DNA from: Pyronema omphalodes
Lineage: Eukaryota; Ascomycota; Pezizomycetes; Pezizales; Pyronemataceae
NCBI GenBank assembly: GCA_024516155.1
Contig: JAJJXM010000014.1
Span: 372,001-436,000, forward strand
DNA: 64,000 bases
Reading direction: 5' to 3'
Under the pieces are notes generated by a model. The model saw nothing but the letters and a program-made list of their open reading frames with translations. It had not been told where the DNA came from and made no database searches. The first letter of the stretch is position 1, and each line of letters starts with the position of its first letter. This document shows positions 18,970 to 30,035 of this stretch, in pieces. The position numbers were made by a program, and so were the translations under genes.

Positions 18970-20451
18970 GTAACCAGTTTATCAACAGTTGGAGTTGTGT
19001 ACCAACGGTTCGATTTGTAGAGGCAACACAATGGACCGGCCGTAGGCCGGAACAGACCACATCCTCTCTTGTATGAAATATGTATATATATATACCTAAA
19101 TAGATCATTACAATATAAGAACCTTAAATATTTCACTTTTCCTCTTTCCGGGTGGGCTACTAAAATATCATTATCCTTATCCTAAATCAATAAAATAGTT
19201 TACGACGATATCATGTAGGAGACCAGCTAGGAGTTCCGAGTTCCGAGTTCATGAAGTTTCAAGACTTTTCAAGCTAGAATAGGAATTAGAGAGAGATGTG
19301 GGAGTATATTATTAACTTCATAGGAAATTTTAAGCTAGTTTTATTATTTTTTCTCGGTGATGTTGGATAGTCTGGTCTGGTCTGGGTATGTCATCATTAC
19401 GTCATCACGCCGTCACGCTATCATCTCATAGAAAATTTAAGTTACTTGTTACTTGTTAATTATTACTCAACATCTCTGGTATTGGTATTGGTGTTGGTAT
19501 TTATAGACCATAGACCATGAGTTCTTGCTCATTCACCTTTCACCTTTCACCTTTCACCTGTATTCCATAGATTCCGCAGGACCGCAGGACCGCAGCCTCA
19601 GAAATTTCGCGAATTGTACAACATCCAACTAACATCCCTAACAGTGTATATAAATACTTAGCTATTAATCCCTTCACAGAAGCATCGTAATCATTTCACG
19701 ACATGTTTTTTTTATCAATTCGGAGGTCGTTGGGACGGGGAGGAAGAAGAGGGGAGGAAGAAAGGAAATGGGAAAGAAAATGACTGCATAATTTCGCAGC
19801 CATAATAAATCAAGCCAACCAACCAACAACTCAACCCCCCCCCCCCCCCCCCCAGCAACGAAGAAAAGGGAAGACACATCAACATATGCATCAATCCACA
19901 GATGAACGAATCCACAGATAAAAAAATCAATCCACAGATAAAAAAATCAATCCACAGATAAAAAAATCAATCCACAGATAAAAAAATCAATAAACAAAAC
20001 AAAATAAACCGTAAACCGTACACCGTACACCGTAAACCAAGTTATGAATTTAACAGATAAATCAATAAACTTAAAACTTAAAACAGGTAAAAAAGTTAAA
20101 ACTTAAACAGGTAAAAAAGTTAAAACTTAAACTTAAACATCATTAAATCCTTCGAATCCCCATTATCCGCATTACCACCCCATCCCCACCCCCACCACCG
20201 CCGCCCCGAACAGACCAAACGGACCAAAAAGATACAAACAATACAGACAGTAATACAAACAAACAAACAACAATACAAAAAACCCCAGCCCCCCATCCCC
20301 ATCCCATGATCAAGCCATCATCATCAAAAACTCCCCAACACTATCCATGGATAGCTACACAGACATACAGAAACCAACATGACCTTACCGCTACCGCTGC
20401 CCCCCTCCCCCCCTCTCCGTTCCCTACTTCCCGCACCTCTCAGTCTACAGC
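18970..20451. other. Intergenic, low complexity
   Basis: No gene is recognised. It includes poly-C at 19835-19853, about four copies of a 20-bp unit built on AATCCACAGATAAAAAAATC at about 19905-19990, ACCGTACACCGTAAACC-type repeats near 20010-20040 and repeated AAAACTTAAACAGGTAAAAA at about 20070-20130. Confidence 0.6.
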
Positions 20452-22364
20452 CTACTTAGCCGCAGCAGGCGCATGCATTTCATAAGCGGGGGGAGGTTGT
20501 TCAGTAGCGGGGGTAGGCGCTGGGGTAGGCACGGGGGTAGGCACGGTACTACCCGCCGGACTTACCGCCACGGGACTAATCTCCGTCTTGATACCATTTG
20601 CACAAAACTGGGCGACAGCATCAAACCACTTCTGACCCTCTGTAAGATTTCCACATTTAAACGCAAAATCATGTTTCGAGGACATAATGCCCTTAGTATC
20701 TTTACCCGTCAAGACGAATTTTCCGTCTTTTGTTAGAGGGCTGATGTTGCATTCTGGTAGGAATAGGGACATTTCTGGTTCGGGGTCTTTGGTTGAGGTT
20801 ACGGACTGCCAAAGGGGGTGGGGTTAGTGGTTATGCTTCGGGGGGAGGGGGGGAGGTGGCTTACGTCGTAGTCTTTGAACTCGTGGAGATATTTAGCGGG
20901 GGTTACGATATAGTAGCCGCTGTTGTAGGAGCGCATAATGGTTCCTTTTCGCTGGATTGCTCCTTCGATAAGCGGGATAGTGGCTCTGTGGTTATCACCA
21001 GGGAAGCTAATGGCTTCTACGGTTCTTTTAGGAGCCGCTGGGTCGATAAGGGTTTCCGCGTTTCTGGTCAAGAAGTTGACGAATTCGAAATCCGGGGGGA
21101 TAGAGTTTCCTTTTTCCAAGACGTCGAGATACATTTTTCTCTGCAATTCCGCCTGGTTGCTTAGAATTGTGTTGAGGGCATTTAAAGCAGATTGAATAGT
21201 GGAAACAATATGGCCTTCGAATTGCTGAGTGTGATTCTGAACACCGATAAGGTCTTGACGCTGTGCATTTTCCTCCAGAACCTGTCTTTCCAATCGCTTG
21301 ATGACTCCTTTCTTAAGCAAATAAGGATCATTCTCCGGCTTCATTTTCCCATCAGGAATCTTCGTAAGTTTTCCATCCGCAGTTCCTAAGCCATCAAAAG
21401 CAGAAGTCCAAGTGCCCAACAATTCGACCTGGTTCTGAGTCGAGCTTCTAGCCTTGGCCACAGCTTTCGCCTTCCTTTCACATTCCTCCGCGACATGTTT
21501 CTGTCTATCCTTAATCTCCTTATGAAGTCTTTCCAGGATTGGTAAAACACCACTTTTGAGCTCAATAGCGCATTCGGTATGCGCGGATGAAAGCTTCGAG
21601 GTATTCGCACGCAAGGTTTCGAAAAAAGATGCAATACCCCCAGGAGCTTGACTGAAATGATGTCCCTCGCGAAGTGGCTCGTCAACGGTTTTTAGAACTT
21701 TGGTATATTCCTTGCCCAGGATTTTGTGGAGACTCTCGGTTTGGCTGATGTATTTTTCGAGGTAGTCTACTGCGTGTTTGTAGGCTCGGAGACGCTCGAC
21801 GATTAGACCTCCCTACGGTTGGATTGGTTAGCGGCGTTGGTTGCGTCACATGTCTGATGCGATTGGGGGGGGGGAGTCGGGCGGGTTGGGCGGGGCGTAG
21901 GGGTGCGGGGGGTAGGCGCGGAGGGAAAGGACAGGTAAACGAAATCCCGCAGCAGCAAAGGAATTGAGATATCGCTTGCATCGCTCGCATCGGGATTTTT
22001 AGCGACACCCCGACACCCCGACACCCCGACGCCCTGACGCCTTCGACGGCAGCCACAGATTCCAATCTCCGCAGCCTCGCAGCCTTTATAGCCTGTGCAT
22101 TACATCCAGCTCCAGCGCTCGGGGGGTTATAAACTCCCCCAGAAAGCAGCAGACGTAGCCCAAACTCCAAACCCCAAAAAACAAAACAAAAAGAAAGCCA
22201 CCTACAACATCGCCAGTTTCCGGAGCAATCTTCTCACTACTCGAAGTAGCCGTCGACGCAAACGTTTCACTTCTTTGTGTAGCCACTGGAGAACCCCCGG
22301 ATTTCTCGGATTGCGCTGGGGTTTGTTTTTCGGATTGCGCGAGGGCTTGTTTTTCGGAGGACAT
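20452..22364 (-). CDS. Slm1-like F-BAR/PH domain protein (eisosome, TORC2 effector family)
   Basis: Minus strand. Well-supported exons: 21812-20865 (316 codons) and 20805-20452 (117 residues), joined across 20864-20806 with donor GAC|GTAAGC and acceptor TTTGGCAG. The large exon holds the F-BAR-like helical domain: GGLIVERLRAYKHAVDYLEK, EPLREGHHFSQAPGGIASFF, then PPDFEFVNF, LIDPAAPKR and GYYIVTPAKYLHEFKD at the PH start. The last exon completes the PH domain (MSLFLPECNISPL, FAFKCGNLTEGQKWFDAV) and ends in a Pro/Thr tail. This is the order of Slm1/Slm2-type proteins, which bind PtdIns(4,5)P2 at the plasma membrane and work in TORC2 and eisosome signalling. An upstream exon likely ends at 21941 (IPLLLRDF, donor GTTTAC), and a start with MSSEKQALAQ lies at 22364; how these two are joined (around 22080-22200) is uncertain. 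An 85-bp scrap of this gene recurs at 29624-29708. Confidence 0.82.
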
Positions 22365-23187
22365 TTTGTGGGTTGATGTTTTGCTGAGTGCTGAGTGTTG
22401 CTGGGGGTGAGGTGAGTTTGGTGGGGAGAGGTGCGGAGGAGAGGTGCGATCTGGGTGTTGCTGGGTGCTGGTGCTGGTGATTTCGTCGATACGGAGAACA
22501 GAAGCGGATGCCAATGCCAGTCGTTTCGTCCACGCAAAAAAGTTATCGATCCGTAAACCACGTTGTTTTAATATAAGAGCTATAGCGTTGGTCCGTTCTT
22601 GCAAAAGGGGAGGGGAGGGGGGGGGGGGGGGGGGATACAGTCAACTAGTACTACAGTCAAATAGGAATGAAATGAAATAGTTCAGGAGCTCCCGAAGTGT
22701 GTGGGTCGTGGGCGATGGTCACGAATTACCGGTATCCAGCCCAGGCCAGGGCAGGGCGGGACTGGGCGGTGCGGGGCGGGGTAGCCGTTGAGTAGAGTAG
22801 AGTGGGAGACGATATAGGAGGAGAACAGGAGATTGGGGAGAGATCTTGAGGAGAAGAAGAAGACGAAGAAAATATAAAACTGTTAAACTGTTAAACTGTC
22901 AAAACATGACCCCCGAAAGCCTTTACATCTCGATTCGAGACATGACATCAGGTCGCGTTCTTTGCGACGGAATTTACCGTTCGCTTGTCTTATGTACGTA
23001 TCGATGATTTGATCTGGGATCTTTTATGTATGTATGGTGATACAGTTTATTCTAATCATGATTTTTGTTCAAAAATAAAGGTAGATTTCATATTCCATAT
23101 ACACAAGTGAATCTATTGTAGATTACAAGAAATCATTGTCTAGTCTACGGGAGTCCAAAAACCCCCCCTCCCCCCTAGCATTCCTCA
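22365..23187. other. Intergenic between Slm1-like and E1 alpha genes
   Basis: Contains the Slm1-like promoter and leader (GCTGGGTGCTGGTGCTGG repeats), poly-G at 22617-22634 and an AT-rich stretch before the E1 alpha 3' end. No gene seen. Confidence 0.6.
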
Positions 23188-24985
23188 TCATAAGCGGCTA
23201 TTGTCAAACTCGCCAAGCTCGTATTCATCCGGATACTCCTCAAGAATCGCCTTCAACTGAGCACGCTGCTCTTTGAGCTCAGGCGTCATTTCCGCAAAAA
23301 CATCAGTAAAGATATCACCTAGCGGCGGTTTCTTTGCCTTCTCTGCCTTTGCAAAGGCCGTGAGCACGTCCTTCCTTGCCTGAGTTCTGAACGCAACCTC
23401 CTCATCGTCCGACCACCATTCCTTTGCCTCAAGCCACTTACGGAATCTAAATCCATTATTAGTTGGTGCACACTGCAGCTACCCAGGGTCCAATGTCGAT
23501 CCTTACCTAGTAATGGGATTGTCCCGACGCTTCCATTCCTCAACATCGACCTTGGCACGGTACGCAAACGAATCATCAGAAGTAGAGTGATGCGAAACAC
23601 GGTAACTCATGGCCTCAATCAACACTGGTTTTTGATTTTTCGAAGCCAATTCTCGTGCAGCTTTTGTAACCGCGTAAACCGCCATAATGTCGTTTCCATC
23701 AACACGGATTGTCTCGATACCGTAACCGATACCTCGGGAAGCAATTCCATCTCCCTTGTACTGTTCCAGTGTAGGTGTGGAGATGGCATATCCATTGTTT
23801 CTGCAGATAAAAACAACCGGACAATCACGAGTCGCGGCGATGTTGAGTGCTGCATGGAAATCTCCTTCCGATGCTGCTCCCTCTCCAAAGTAGCATGCGA
23901 CAACGCTCTGGGCGTTTTCCAGCTTCATCGCATATGCGGCACCGACGGCATGAGGGATCTGTGTAGCCAGTGTCGACGAGATCGGGTGCTACGGGAAGGA
24001 AGGGGAGTTAAATTAGCATCCTGTCAAAAATCTGTAGACCATAGGGCTCCTCCGGGGCACCCCCGGGGAAGCTCTAACAAAGCTCTAAGAAGAGTAAACT
24101 TACAAGATGCAGCTTCTCACTCATATAATGCACCGGCATATTTCTTCCCTTTCCATAATCATCCTTACTGGCAAACAACTGGCTCATAAACTATCCCCAT
24201 CCATCCTCATCCATTAGTTTTTGCCCTTCCAACACAGAAAAAGATCCATTACAAACCTCATCTAATGTGTATCCCCTATACATAAGCGCACCCTGCTCTC
24301 TGTACTGCGAGTATAGCACATCCTCCGGTTCCAAAGCCGCCGCTGATCCTACCGCGATTCCTTCTTCTCCCGCAGAGACCATATAAAATGAGATTCTTCC
24401 TTGTCTCTGCGAATCATACCTATTTTCCATCAGGCCATTTCCCTATCTCTTCGTGGAGTCTTCACAGAAGCTCCCCGCGGGTACTCACATAATCAAATCC
24501 ATAATACTAGTCCTAACCATATCCTTATACATCTTCCTCGCCATGTCCTTACCAATATCCAGCTTCCGATCCGTATCAACAACCACTCCCTCCGCATTGA
24601 TATACCGGTAGGTATTCATAGCCGGCATATCTTGCGGTCTGTGGAATTCTAGTTTATGTGTGAATTTACTTTTCACCGCGCCCGGGAATGATACGCTGTC
24701 CGAGGAGGGGGGTTGCCGGATACTGTTGGTGCTGTTGTTGACATGGTGAGCGGCTGTGGTGCTGAGAAATCGGTGGGGCGTGTAGTTTTGGGTGCGGGGG
24801 CTGGAGCTGGAGTTGGAGTTGGTGGTGATAGCTGATCGCGAACCGAGGGAACCGAGGGAACTGAGGGAACTGAGGGAACTAGGGGAACTGCGAGAGCTGA
24901 AAGAGCTGTAAACACCCCCACGAGCGCAACGCCGAGAAATCGCAGGCGCAAAAAGCGAGCGCGGAACAATAACACGAGTGTGCAT
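23188..24985 (-). CDS. Branched-chain 2-oxoacid dehydrogenase E1 subunit alpha, mitochondrial
   Basis: Minus strand, five exons: 24985-24489, 24419-24257, 24190-24104, 23988-23507 and 23446-23188; 495 residues, all junctions in frame with GTGAGT, GTTTGT, GTAAGT and GTAAGG donors. It opens with a basic, Ser-rich presequence ([17 protein letters not shown]), then low-complexity SSLSSLGS. Family marks: [53 protein letters not shown], and the thiamine diphosphate motif [15 protein letters not shown]...[10 protein letters not shown] at about residues 284-320. The phosphorylation-loop-like [12 protein letters not shown] follows. The enzyme decarboxylates the 2-oxoacids of Val, Leu and Ile in the matrix, together with E1 beta, E2 and E3. 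The C-terminus ends at a TGA (23188-23190). A 200-residue frame on the opposite strand is a shadow. Confidence 0.93.
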
Positions 24986-25877
24986 CGATACTATATCTTC
25001 CTGCCGCTTCTTCTTCTTGTTGTAGTCGTAGTCGTAATTATAATCGCAGTTGTTATTGTGTTGCGATGATGAGGAGGAGGAGGTGGAAGATGAGAAAGAA
25101 GGACTGTCGGTTGAGATAGCTACTGGTTCAGAAAGCTACTTCCATAATAAGGAGCTCGGTTACTTGCGGCGTTGTAGAGCTCTACAGACACCATACACCA
25201 TATCAGCTTTCCCCACACGGAACCGGAGCTTTTCCGTATTAATTACTGCGCGGTCCCCCACACCCCGCGTTACACTAAGCAGGAACTGGGGACGAGGATA
25301 AGCGAGCGCCGAGCTTATGTGGTGGATTGAGCATTGGATGTAATAAGGGTGCGAAAGGTAGGGCAGGGTAAACGACAGGAGGAAGAAAGGGTAAATGATA
25401 TGAGTATTATGGATGAATAAAAAAAAAGGATTGTGTATATATATGAAGCGTTGCATGGGAATTTTGATAGGAGAAGATACGGATATGTGACGTCACGCTT
25501 ATCGACGGATGAGGCAGTTACAATTGATTGATTGATCGATTTATTTATTGATAAACATTCCAAAGCTTAAGGTTAGGACATTTTCTACGGATATACATTT
25601 TTCAGGTCTGCTGGGATAAGTCCCAAAGCGTGCTTCGGCGTTGGCGCCGTGGCTCCCTTACTGTCACCATCCATACGAGTTTTCTTGCGCGATAGGGTGA
25701 TGCGCTTGTTACGCTCAGCAGTCACCAGTGAGCTTCGAAACAAAACAAAGTCAATATTTTCTCCCTTCAAGAATTTTTTTATTATGTACACAATTTCGAA
25801 AAACATGCTATCCTCGCACTCAACAACCAACAACCAGCAATCACAAAAAAAAAAAAAAATAGAAAAGAAAAGAAAAA
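24986..25877. other. Intergenic; possible small C-terminal coding remnant
   Basis: E1 alpha promoter side, with GT/AG-rich repeats near 25015-25090. A minus frame ending at 25585 finishes in a protein-like tail (DGDSKGATAPTPKHALGLIP), but no start or splice partner is clear. Nothing else is supported. Confidence 0.4.
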
Positions 25878-26801
25878 TTAAATCAGACTATCCGGAATTC
25901 TCATTTGATTTCCCTCAGGCGATTTCCCAGCCCACTTTGCGAAAATCTCCAACTTCTCTTCATCGAGTTCGTAACTTCTTTCAGGCTTAACTTGAATCTC
26001 TCGAATCTTTTCACGCTCTAAGGTTCGGATTATTATCTTCTTCTTCTTGCTGAATTTTGGTAGTATGGTTTGGAAGAGTGTTTTAATGTTCTCTGTTATC
26101 TGTCTCTGGCATTTCTGACTAATTTTCAGTTCTGCGGAATTGTCTCTACTTTCCTTCTTTGCCGCTTTATCCTGACTCTTCTTTTCTGCTATCTCTTTCT
26201 TTAACTTATCCCTACCCTCTTTCTTTGCCGCTTTCTCCTGGCTCTTCTTTTCTGCTATCTCTTTCCTTAACTTATCCCTGCTCTGCTTCTCTGCTGCTTT
26301 CTCTCTACTCTCCTCCTCCCTCCTCCCCCTCTTCTCCATCCCCTTCTCCTCCCTCTCCTTCATCTCCCTCATCCCATCACACCTCAAAAAGCATCTAGAA
26401 CCCCCATCCCTCCACCCATAAAACCCTCTCTCCATTCTCTCCACCTCCCCAGACGCAACCCCATTCCTTACCGCCCCCAGGATTTCAATATCCACCCTCT
26501 CGGAATCCCTCTTCATTATCTTTTTGTCTTCCTTCTTGATTATCTTTGCTGCTTTGGTGGGTTTCTTTAATACGTTGGTAGATTTCTTGGCTGGCTGGGC
26601 AGTCTTCTTTGATGCTTTGGAAGTATGCAAAGCTGTATTTTCCTCCTCCTCCTCCTCCCCATCATCATCATCCTCTGCTTGCTTCTGATTCTGATTCTGA
26701 TCCCAACTTTGATTTAAACGAGGATTTAGATGAGAATTCGTATTCTGGCTCAAATCCTCAGTTTCTGTTTCTATTTTCATTCTAGATTTTATTTTTTGCA
26801 T
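25878..26801 (-). CDS. Hypothetical Lys/Glu-rich coiled-coil protein
   Basis: Minus-strand ORF of 307 residues from ATG 26801. The N-terminal third is Gln/Asn-rich, followed by an acidic run (EDDDDGEEEEEEN), then Lys-rich KKTAQPAKKSTNVLKKPTK. The middle has three imperfect copies of a 22-residue module built on DKLKKEIAEKKSQ-KAAKKE, an alanine/lysine-rich helix likely to form a coiled coil. The C-terminus (ERSYELDEEKLEIFAKWAGK) looks more ordered. No known domain is recognised. The composition suits a nuclear or nucleolar chaperone-like or chromatin-associated protein, but that is a guess. The repeat module and long open frame favour a real, fast-evolving gene; introns were not needed. Confidence 0.5.
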   Translation of the reverse strand: MQKIKSRMKIETETEDLSQNTNSHLNPRLNQSWDQNQNQKQAEDDDDGEEEEEENTALHTSKASKKTAQPAKKSTNVLKKPTKAAKIIKKEDKKIMKRDSERVDIEILGAVRNGVASGEVERMERGFYGWRDGGSRCFLRCDGMREMKEREEKGMEKRGRREEESREKAAEKQSRDKLRKEIAEKKSQEKAAKKEGRDKLKKEIAEKKSQDKAAKKESRDNSAELKISQKCQRQITENIKTLFQTILPKFSKKKKIIIRTLEREKIREIQVKPERSYELDEEKLEIFAKWAGKSPEGNQMRIPDSLI

Positions 26802-28546
26802 CCTGAAGCTCTGAATCCGGAATGAGACTTTGGATTAATGGTAAAGATCGCGGGGTATGGAAGGGGATTTTTCTTATGTGGATGGCTAGATTGCTGGATG
26901 GGGGGTTGGTTGGTTGGGGGGACGGCTGGATAGGGGGTTGGGGGGACGGGGGGTTGGTTGGCTAGTTGAGGGGTTGCTGAGAGGGAGGATATCGAGGCGA
27001 TGGTAACTGTACAAGACAAACAAAGGAATAAGAAACCGAGCAACAGTAGAAATCTGGTTCGTGTAGGTAAGGTAAGGTAAGGTAAGGTAAGGTAAGGTGA
27101 GGCGAGTAGAAACGTCTCGTGGTGAGACTCCGACTCTGACTTTGACTTTGACTTGGACTTGGACTTGGAATAACTAGAATAGCTAAAATAGTTGGAATGA
27201 CTAGAATAGCTAAAACTACTAAAACTACTAAAACTGCCGCTTCACGCTCAAGTGATACCGGACAACGAGTAGCGATAAGCGATAGGCGAGCGATGACGTG
27301 GGGTTACCGACGGGCAACAGGCGACGGGCAACAGGCGATTACCGGGACTTGAAACTTGAAGCCTGAAGCTTACTCTCGATTTCTGGATAATAGGTTTTTT
27401 TTTAGCATGGTAATGTCTGTAACGAAATAATTCGTTATGATTATTTTTCCTATAAAATCTGATTACAAATATAATGTTGTTGTTGATTATTTATTTATTT
27501 ATTTATTAGTAAAACTTAAGCTTACAGTTATGATAGATAGCTTACAGTTAAGTCTGAAATTAAGGGCCGGCTGGTGACTTATACTTTTCTCGATAATAGA
27601 TTTGTGGAGACTTTTTAACGATCCTGAATAAGATGACTTTTTGTTGTAACTAATTATAGCTTCGGAATGGATGGATGGATAGATAGATCTAAGATGATTA
27701 AACCCCCCCCCCCCCCCCCGATATTCTTTTCCTTCTCTCTCCCTTGCCCCCCCCCCCCCCCTTCCTTTCCCTTTCCCTTCCTCTTCGCTGCCACCTAAGT
27801 CCCCAAAATACCCCCCCCCCCCCCCTCCCCAATGATCGTAATATTTCCTCAAACCTAGTGACACCCTATGTTTATATATCCCCAACTACGATTCATAAAC
27901 GATTTCTGAAATACTTCCTGTATTACTATAAGCAAAGGCGGTAGAGGTATTTAGTTATGGTAATTGAGGTTATGGATTATATCTCTTACCAAGCTCCCGT
28001 TAACTTTTTCTGGTATTATTGTTAATAAAGTTGTAAGCAAGATACCATATGCCATATGTCATCTATCATCTGCAATGTGCAATGTGCAGTCCGCAATCTA
28101 CCATACAGGCCGCTACATATAATTACGCACATTCAATTCCAGCGAATCCCATACTCCCAGACTTTCCGTCGACTACAAGGGGACATGGATGATATTACAT
28201 GAACACCGTAGATAACCCGTCGAACCATACATCAGTAAAAACACAACCACACAACCACAGAGAAACAGAGAAACAGCTATACATACAAGCAACCCCAAAA
28301 ATTAACTTTTACAAAAACCGCATCTATAACATTCAATATCACCACCGCATATAAAAAACCGCTTATTTTTCTACGTCTCAAACCACGGTTCAGGATCTGT
28401 GTATAAGTATAAGTATAAACAACCCATAGCTTATTTTGTTTTGTTTTAGATATCATCCACAGAACCCCGCAGCCCCCCAGCATCAGCCTCAGCCGCAGTT
28501 TCTAGAGACAGCCTTGCGATATAAACAAACATAAACAGATATAAAC
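26802..28546. other. Intergenic, three poly-C runs, no gene recognised
   Basis: Contains GGTAAGGTAAGG repeats (27067-27101), TTTGACTTGGACTTGG-type repeats near 27140, ACTACTAAAACTACT repeats near 27210 and three poly-C runs within 125 bases (27703-27719, 27747-27761 and 27811-27825). Frames here are low complexity. Confidence 0.6.
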
Positions 28547-29101
28547 ATGCCACACTACAATACCTACAATATCCCCAGAATCTCCAGGCACCACAGCGAC
28601 CACAGCAACCATAGCGACGACGACGAGAGCGAAGAATCCCACCCCCAGAGCCTCCACAGCAACGCTGAACAACCCCAACGACCTGACGGAGCACCACCGC
28701 ATCGATCAACAGCAGCATCCAATCCGCCAGCGCTAGGTAACATTCCAGAAATCCGCGGGATTAATATGCGTAGTGGGGAGGATTTCAGGGGATATTACGG
28801 CCGTAACGGGGGTGGGAGTTTTGGGGGGGATCGCCTGTTTGCGGGGTCGAATTCTGGTGGAGGGGGGTCTTATAACGGAGGACGAGGGGGTGGCAATTCT
28901 AGTGGAAGAAGGGGTTCTAGACCGGTGCCTTGGATGTATAGAGCTGATCCTGAGGATAGATACAGAGGCAGTATTAGGACGGTGGAAGGGATAGAGAGGA
29001 CTTCGAGTGGGCTTATGTTTAGGGGTATGGACTATAGTGATGGGGAGGATGAGGATTGGAGGCCGCTGTCTTTGAGAAGGGGTGGGAGATCTGGGGGGTG
29101 A
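28547..29101 (+). CDS. Disordered Gly-rich protein, copy B of the family at 12940-14121
   Basis: Plus-strand ORF of 184 residues, ATG 28547. The N-terminal His/Ser/Asp-rich part (HHSDHSNHSDDDESEESH) replaces the KYTEDF modules of copy A. From PPALGNIPEIRGINMRSGEDF the two proteins align through FRGYYG and GGGSFGG, then a Gly/Ser/Arg tract. The C-terminus (VPWMYRADPEDRYRGSIR to FRGMDYSDGEDEDW) is intact, unlike copy A. Untranslated DNA downstream is shared with copy A for 300 bases, so the pair arose by inverted segmental duplication followed by divergence of the N-terminal halves. Function unknown; likely disordered. Confidence 0.6.
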   Translation: MPHYNTYNIPRISRHHSDHSNHSDDDESEESHPQSLHSNAEQPQRPDGAPPHRSTAASNPPALGNIPEIRGINMRSGEDFRGYYGRNGGGSFGGDRLFAGSNSGGGGSYNGGRGGGNSSGRRGSRPVPWMYRADPEDRYRGSIRTVEGIERTSSGLMFRGMDYSDGEDEDWRPLSLRRGGRSGG

Positions 29102-29415
29102 TAGGGATCTGGAGAAATCAGGAATGAGGTCTTGAGAGATGTAGATGTCTGGTGTTGGTAATTGGAATTTTTAAGTCTGTTTTGAATATATATATGTATA
29201 CATTATGTATATTGGATGGTCTTTTTCGCTTGATATTAAACGACGTAGCTGCGAGAGAGAAAAAGTGGGGGTGGAGATGCATAGAACCAGAATAAATCGA
29301 TTGATAAAAATCGCATAGTGCTACGAGAGAAATTACAAATAGGCTATGCATATCATGCATGCTACATCCATTTTCACCTCAGATAAAATGGTGAATCAAG
29401 TACCTTTCAGCACTT
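29102..29415 (+). repeat. 3' flank of copy B, duplicated (inverted) at 12525-12939
   Basis: Matches the minus strand of 12525-12939, including GGATGGTCTTTTTCGCTT and AATCGATTGATAAA. Similarity fades after ATGGTGAATCAAGTACCTTT near 29406. Confidence 0.92.
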
Positions 29416-29429
29416 GAAAAACTTTTGAT

Positions 29430-29622
29430 TGCTATCTACTATACAGGGTGATCTTTCGCTTGTTAGCTGTCTACGTCTACAATCAACTTCGAGCAAACTT
29501 TTACGGAGTCTAGTTCGCAACCAGTTACCAGGCTGTCCATATATCATCATTCATATAAGCTTATTAAATTTCTATGTACCCTCTATCAATAGAAAACCAG
29601 ATATACCAGCAAAGGCATAGTA
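29430..29622 (+). repeat. Dispersed 190-bp repeat, copy 2 (copy 1 at 9985-10190)
   Basis: See copy 1. This copy sits immediately between the duplicated copy B flank and a scrap of the Slm1-like gene, so three unrelated duplicated segments abut within 300 bp. Confidence 0.9.
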
Positions 29623-29623
29623 A

Positions 29624-29708
29624 CTTCCCCGGTGATAACCACAGAGCTACTATCCCTCCTTATATCCAGCGAACAGGAACTATCATGCGCTCCTACAACA
29701 GCAGATAT
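29624..29708 (+). pseudogene. 85-bp fragment of the Slm1-like gene
   Basis: Nearly identical to the minus strand of about 20926-21016. It shares GGTGATAACCACAGAGC, ATCCAGCG and ATGCGCTCCTACAACAGC, with an internal deletion of about a dozen bases. It corresponds to the segment encoding GDNHRATIP through MRSYNSG, just before the PH domain. The frame is broken and nothing else of the gene is present. Confidence 0.93.
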
Positions 29709-30035
29709 CTCAAAACAAATATCGCAAAGTTGGAGATTTAGAGATTCGTGCTTGATTTTGGCCTCTTAAAGAATAGGCACGAAGACTAAAATGTTTTACG
29801 TGATTCAAGAGAAAAATTGGAGGGATATTTTTTGTTTTATTACATTATTTATTACTTGGTTTTATAACTTGGTTTTATAACATTAATGAGATCTATGTTT
29901 TGATGAAACAATCGCTGTATAAAAACAAAACGCCTTTTCCCAATTATTGTTTTTTTAAAGAAAAAGCAGATAACTCCGAATTATACCCAATATTAACTAT
30001 ACGTTTTCCCCATCTTTTCTCCTTCCCCCACAAAT
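29709..30035. other. AT-rich gap before the CPS small subunit 3' end
   Basis: No gene seen. It contains repeated ACTTGGTTTTATAACTTGGTTTTATAAC near 29853-29881 and presumably the 3' untranslated region of the minus-strand neighbour. Confidence 0.6.

Noticed and set aside
19900..20000. Regular 20-bp repeats as a CRISPR-like array
   Set aside because: The units are directly tandem with no unique spacers, and the host is a eukaryote.
23587..24189. 200-residue plus-strand ORF
   Set aside because: It is antisense to the conserved TPP-binding exons of the E1 alpha gene, has no domain, and uses the mirror of a strongly supported coding frame.
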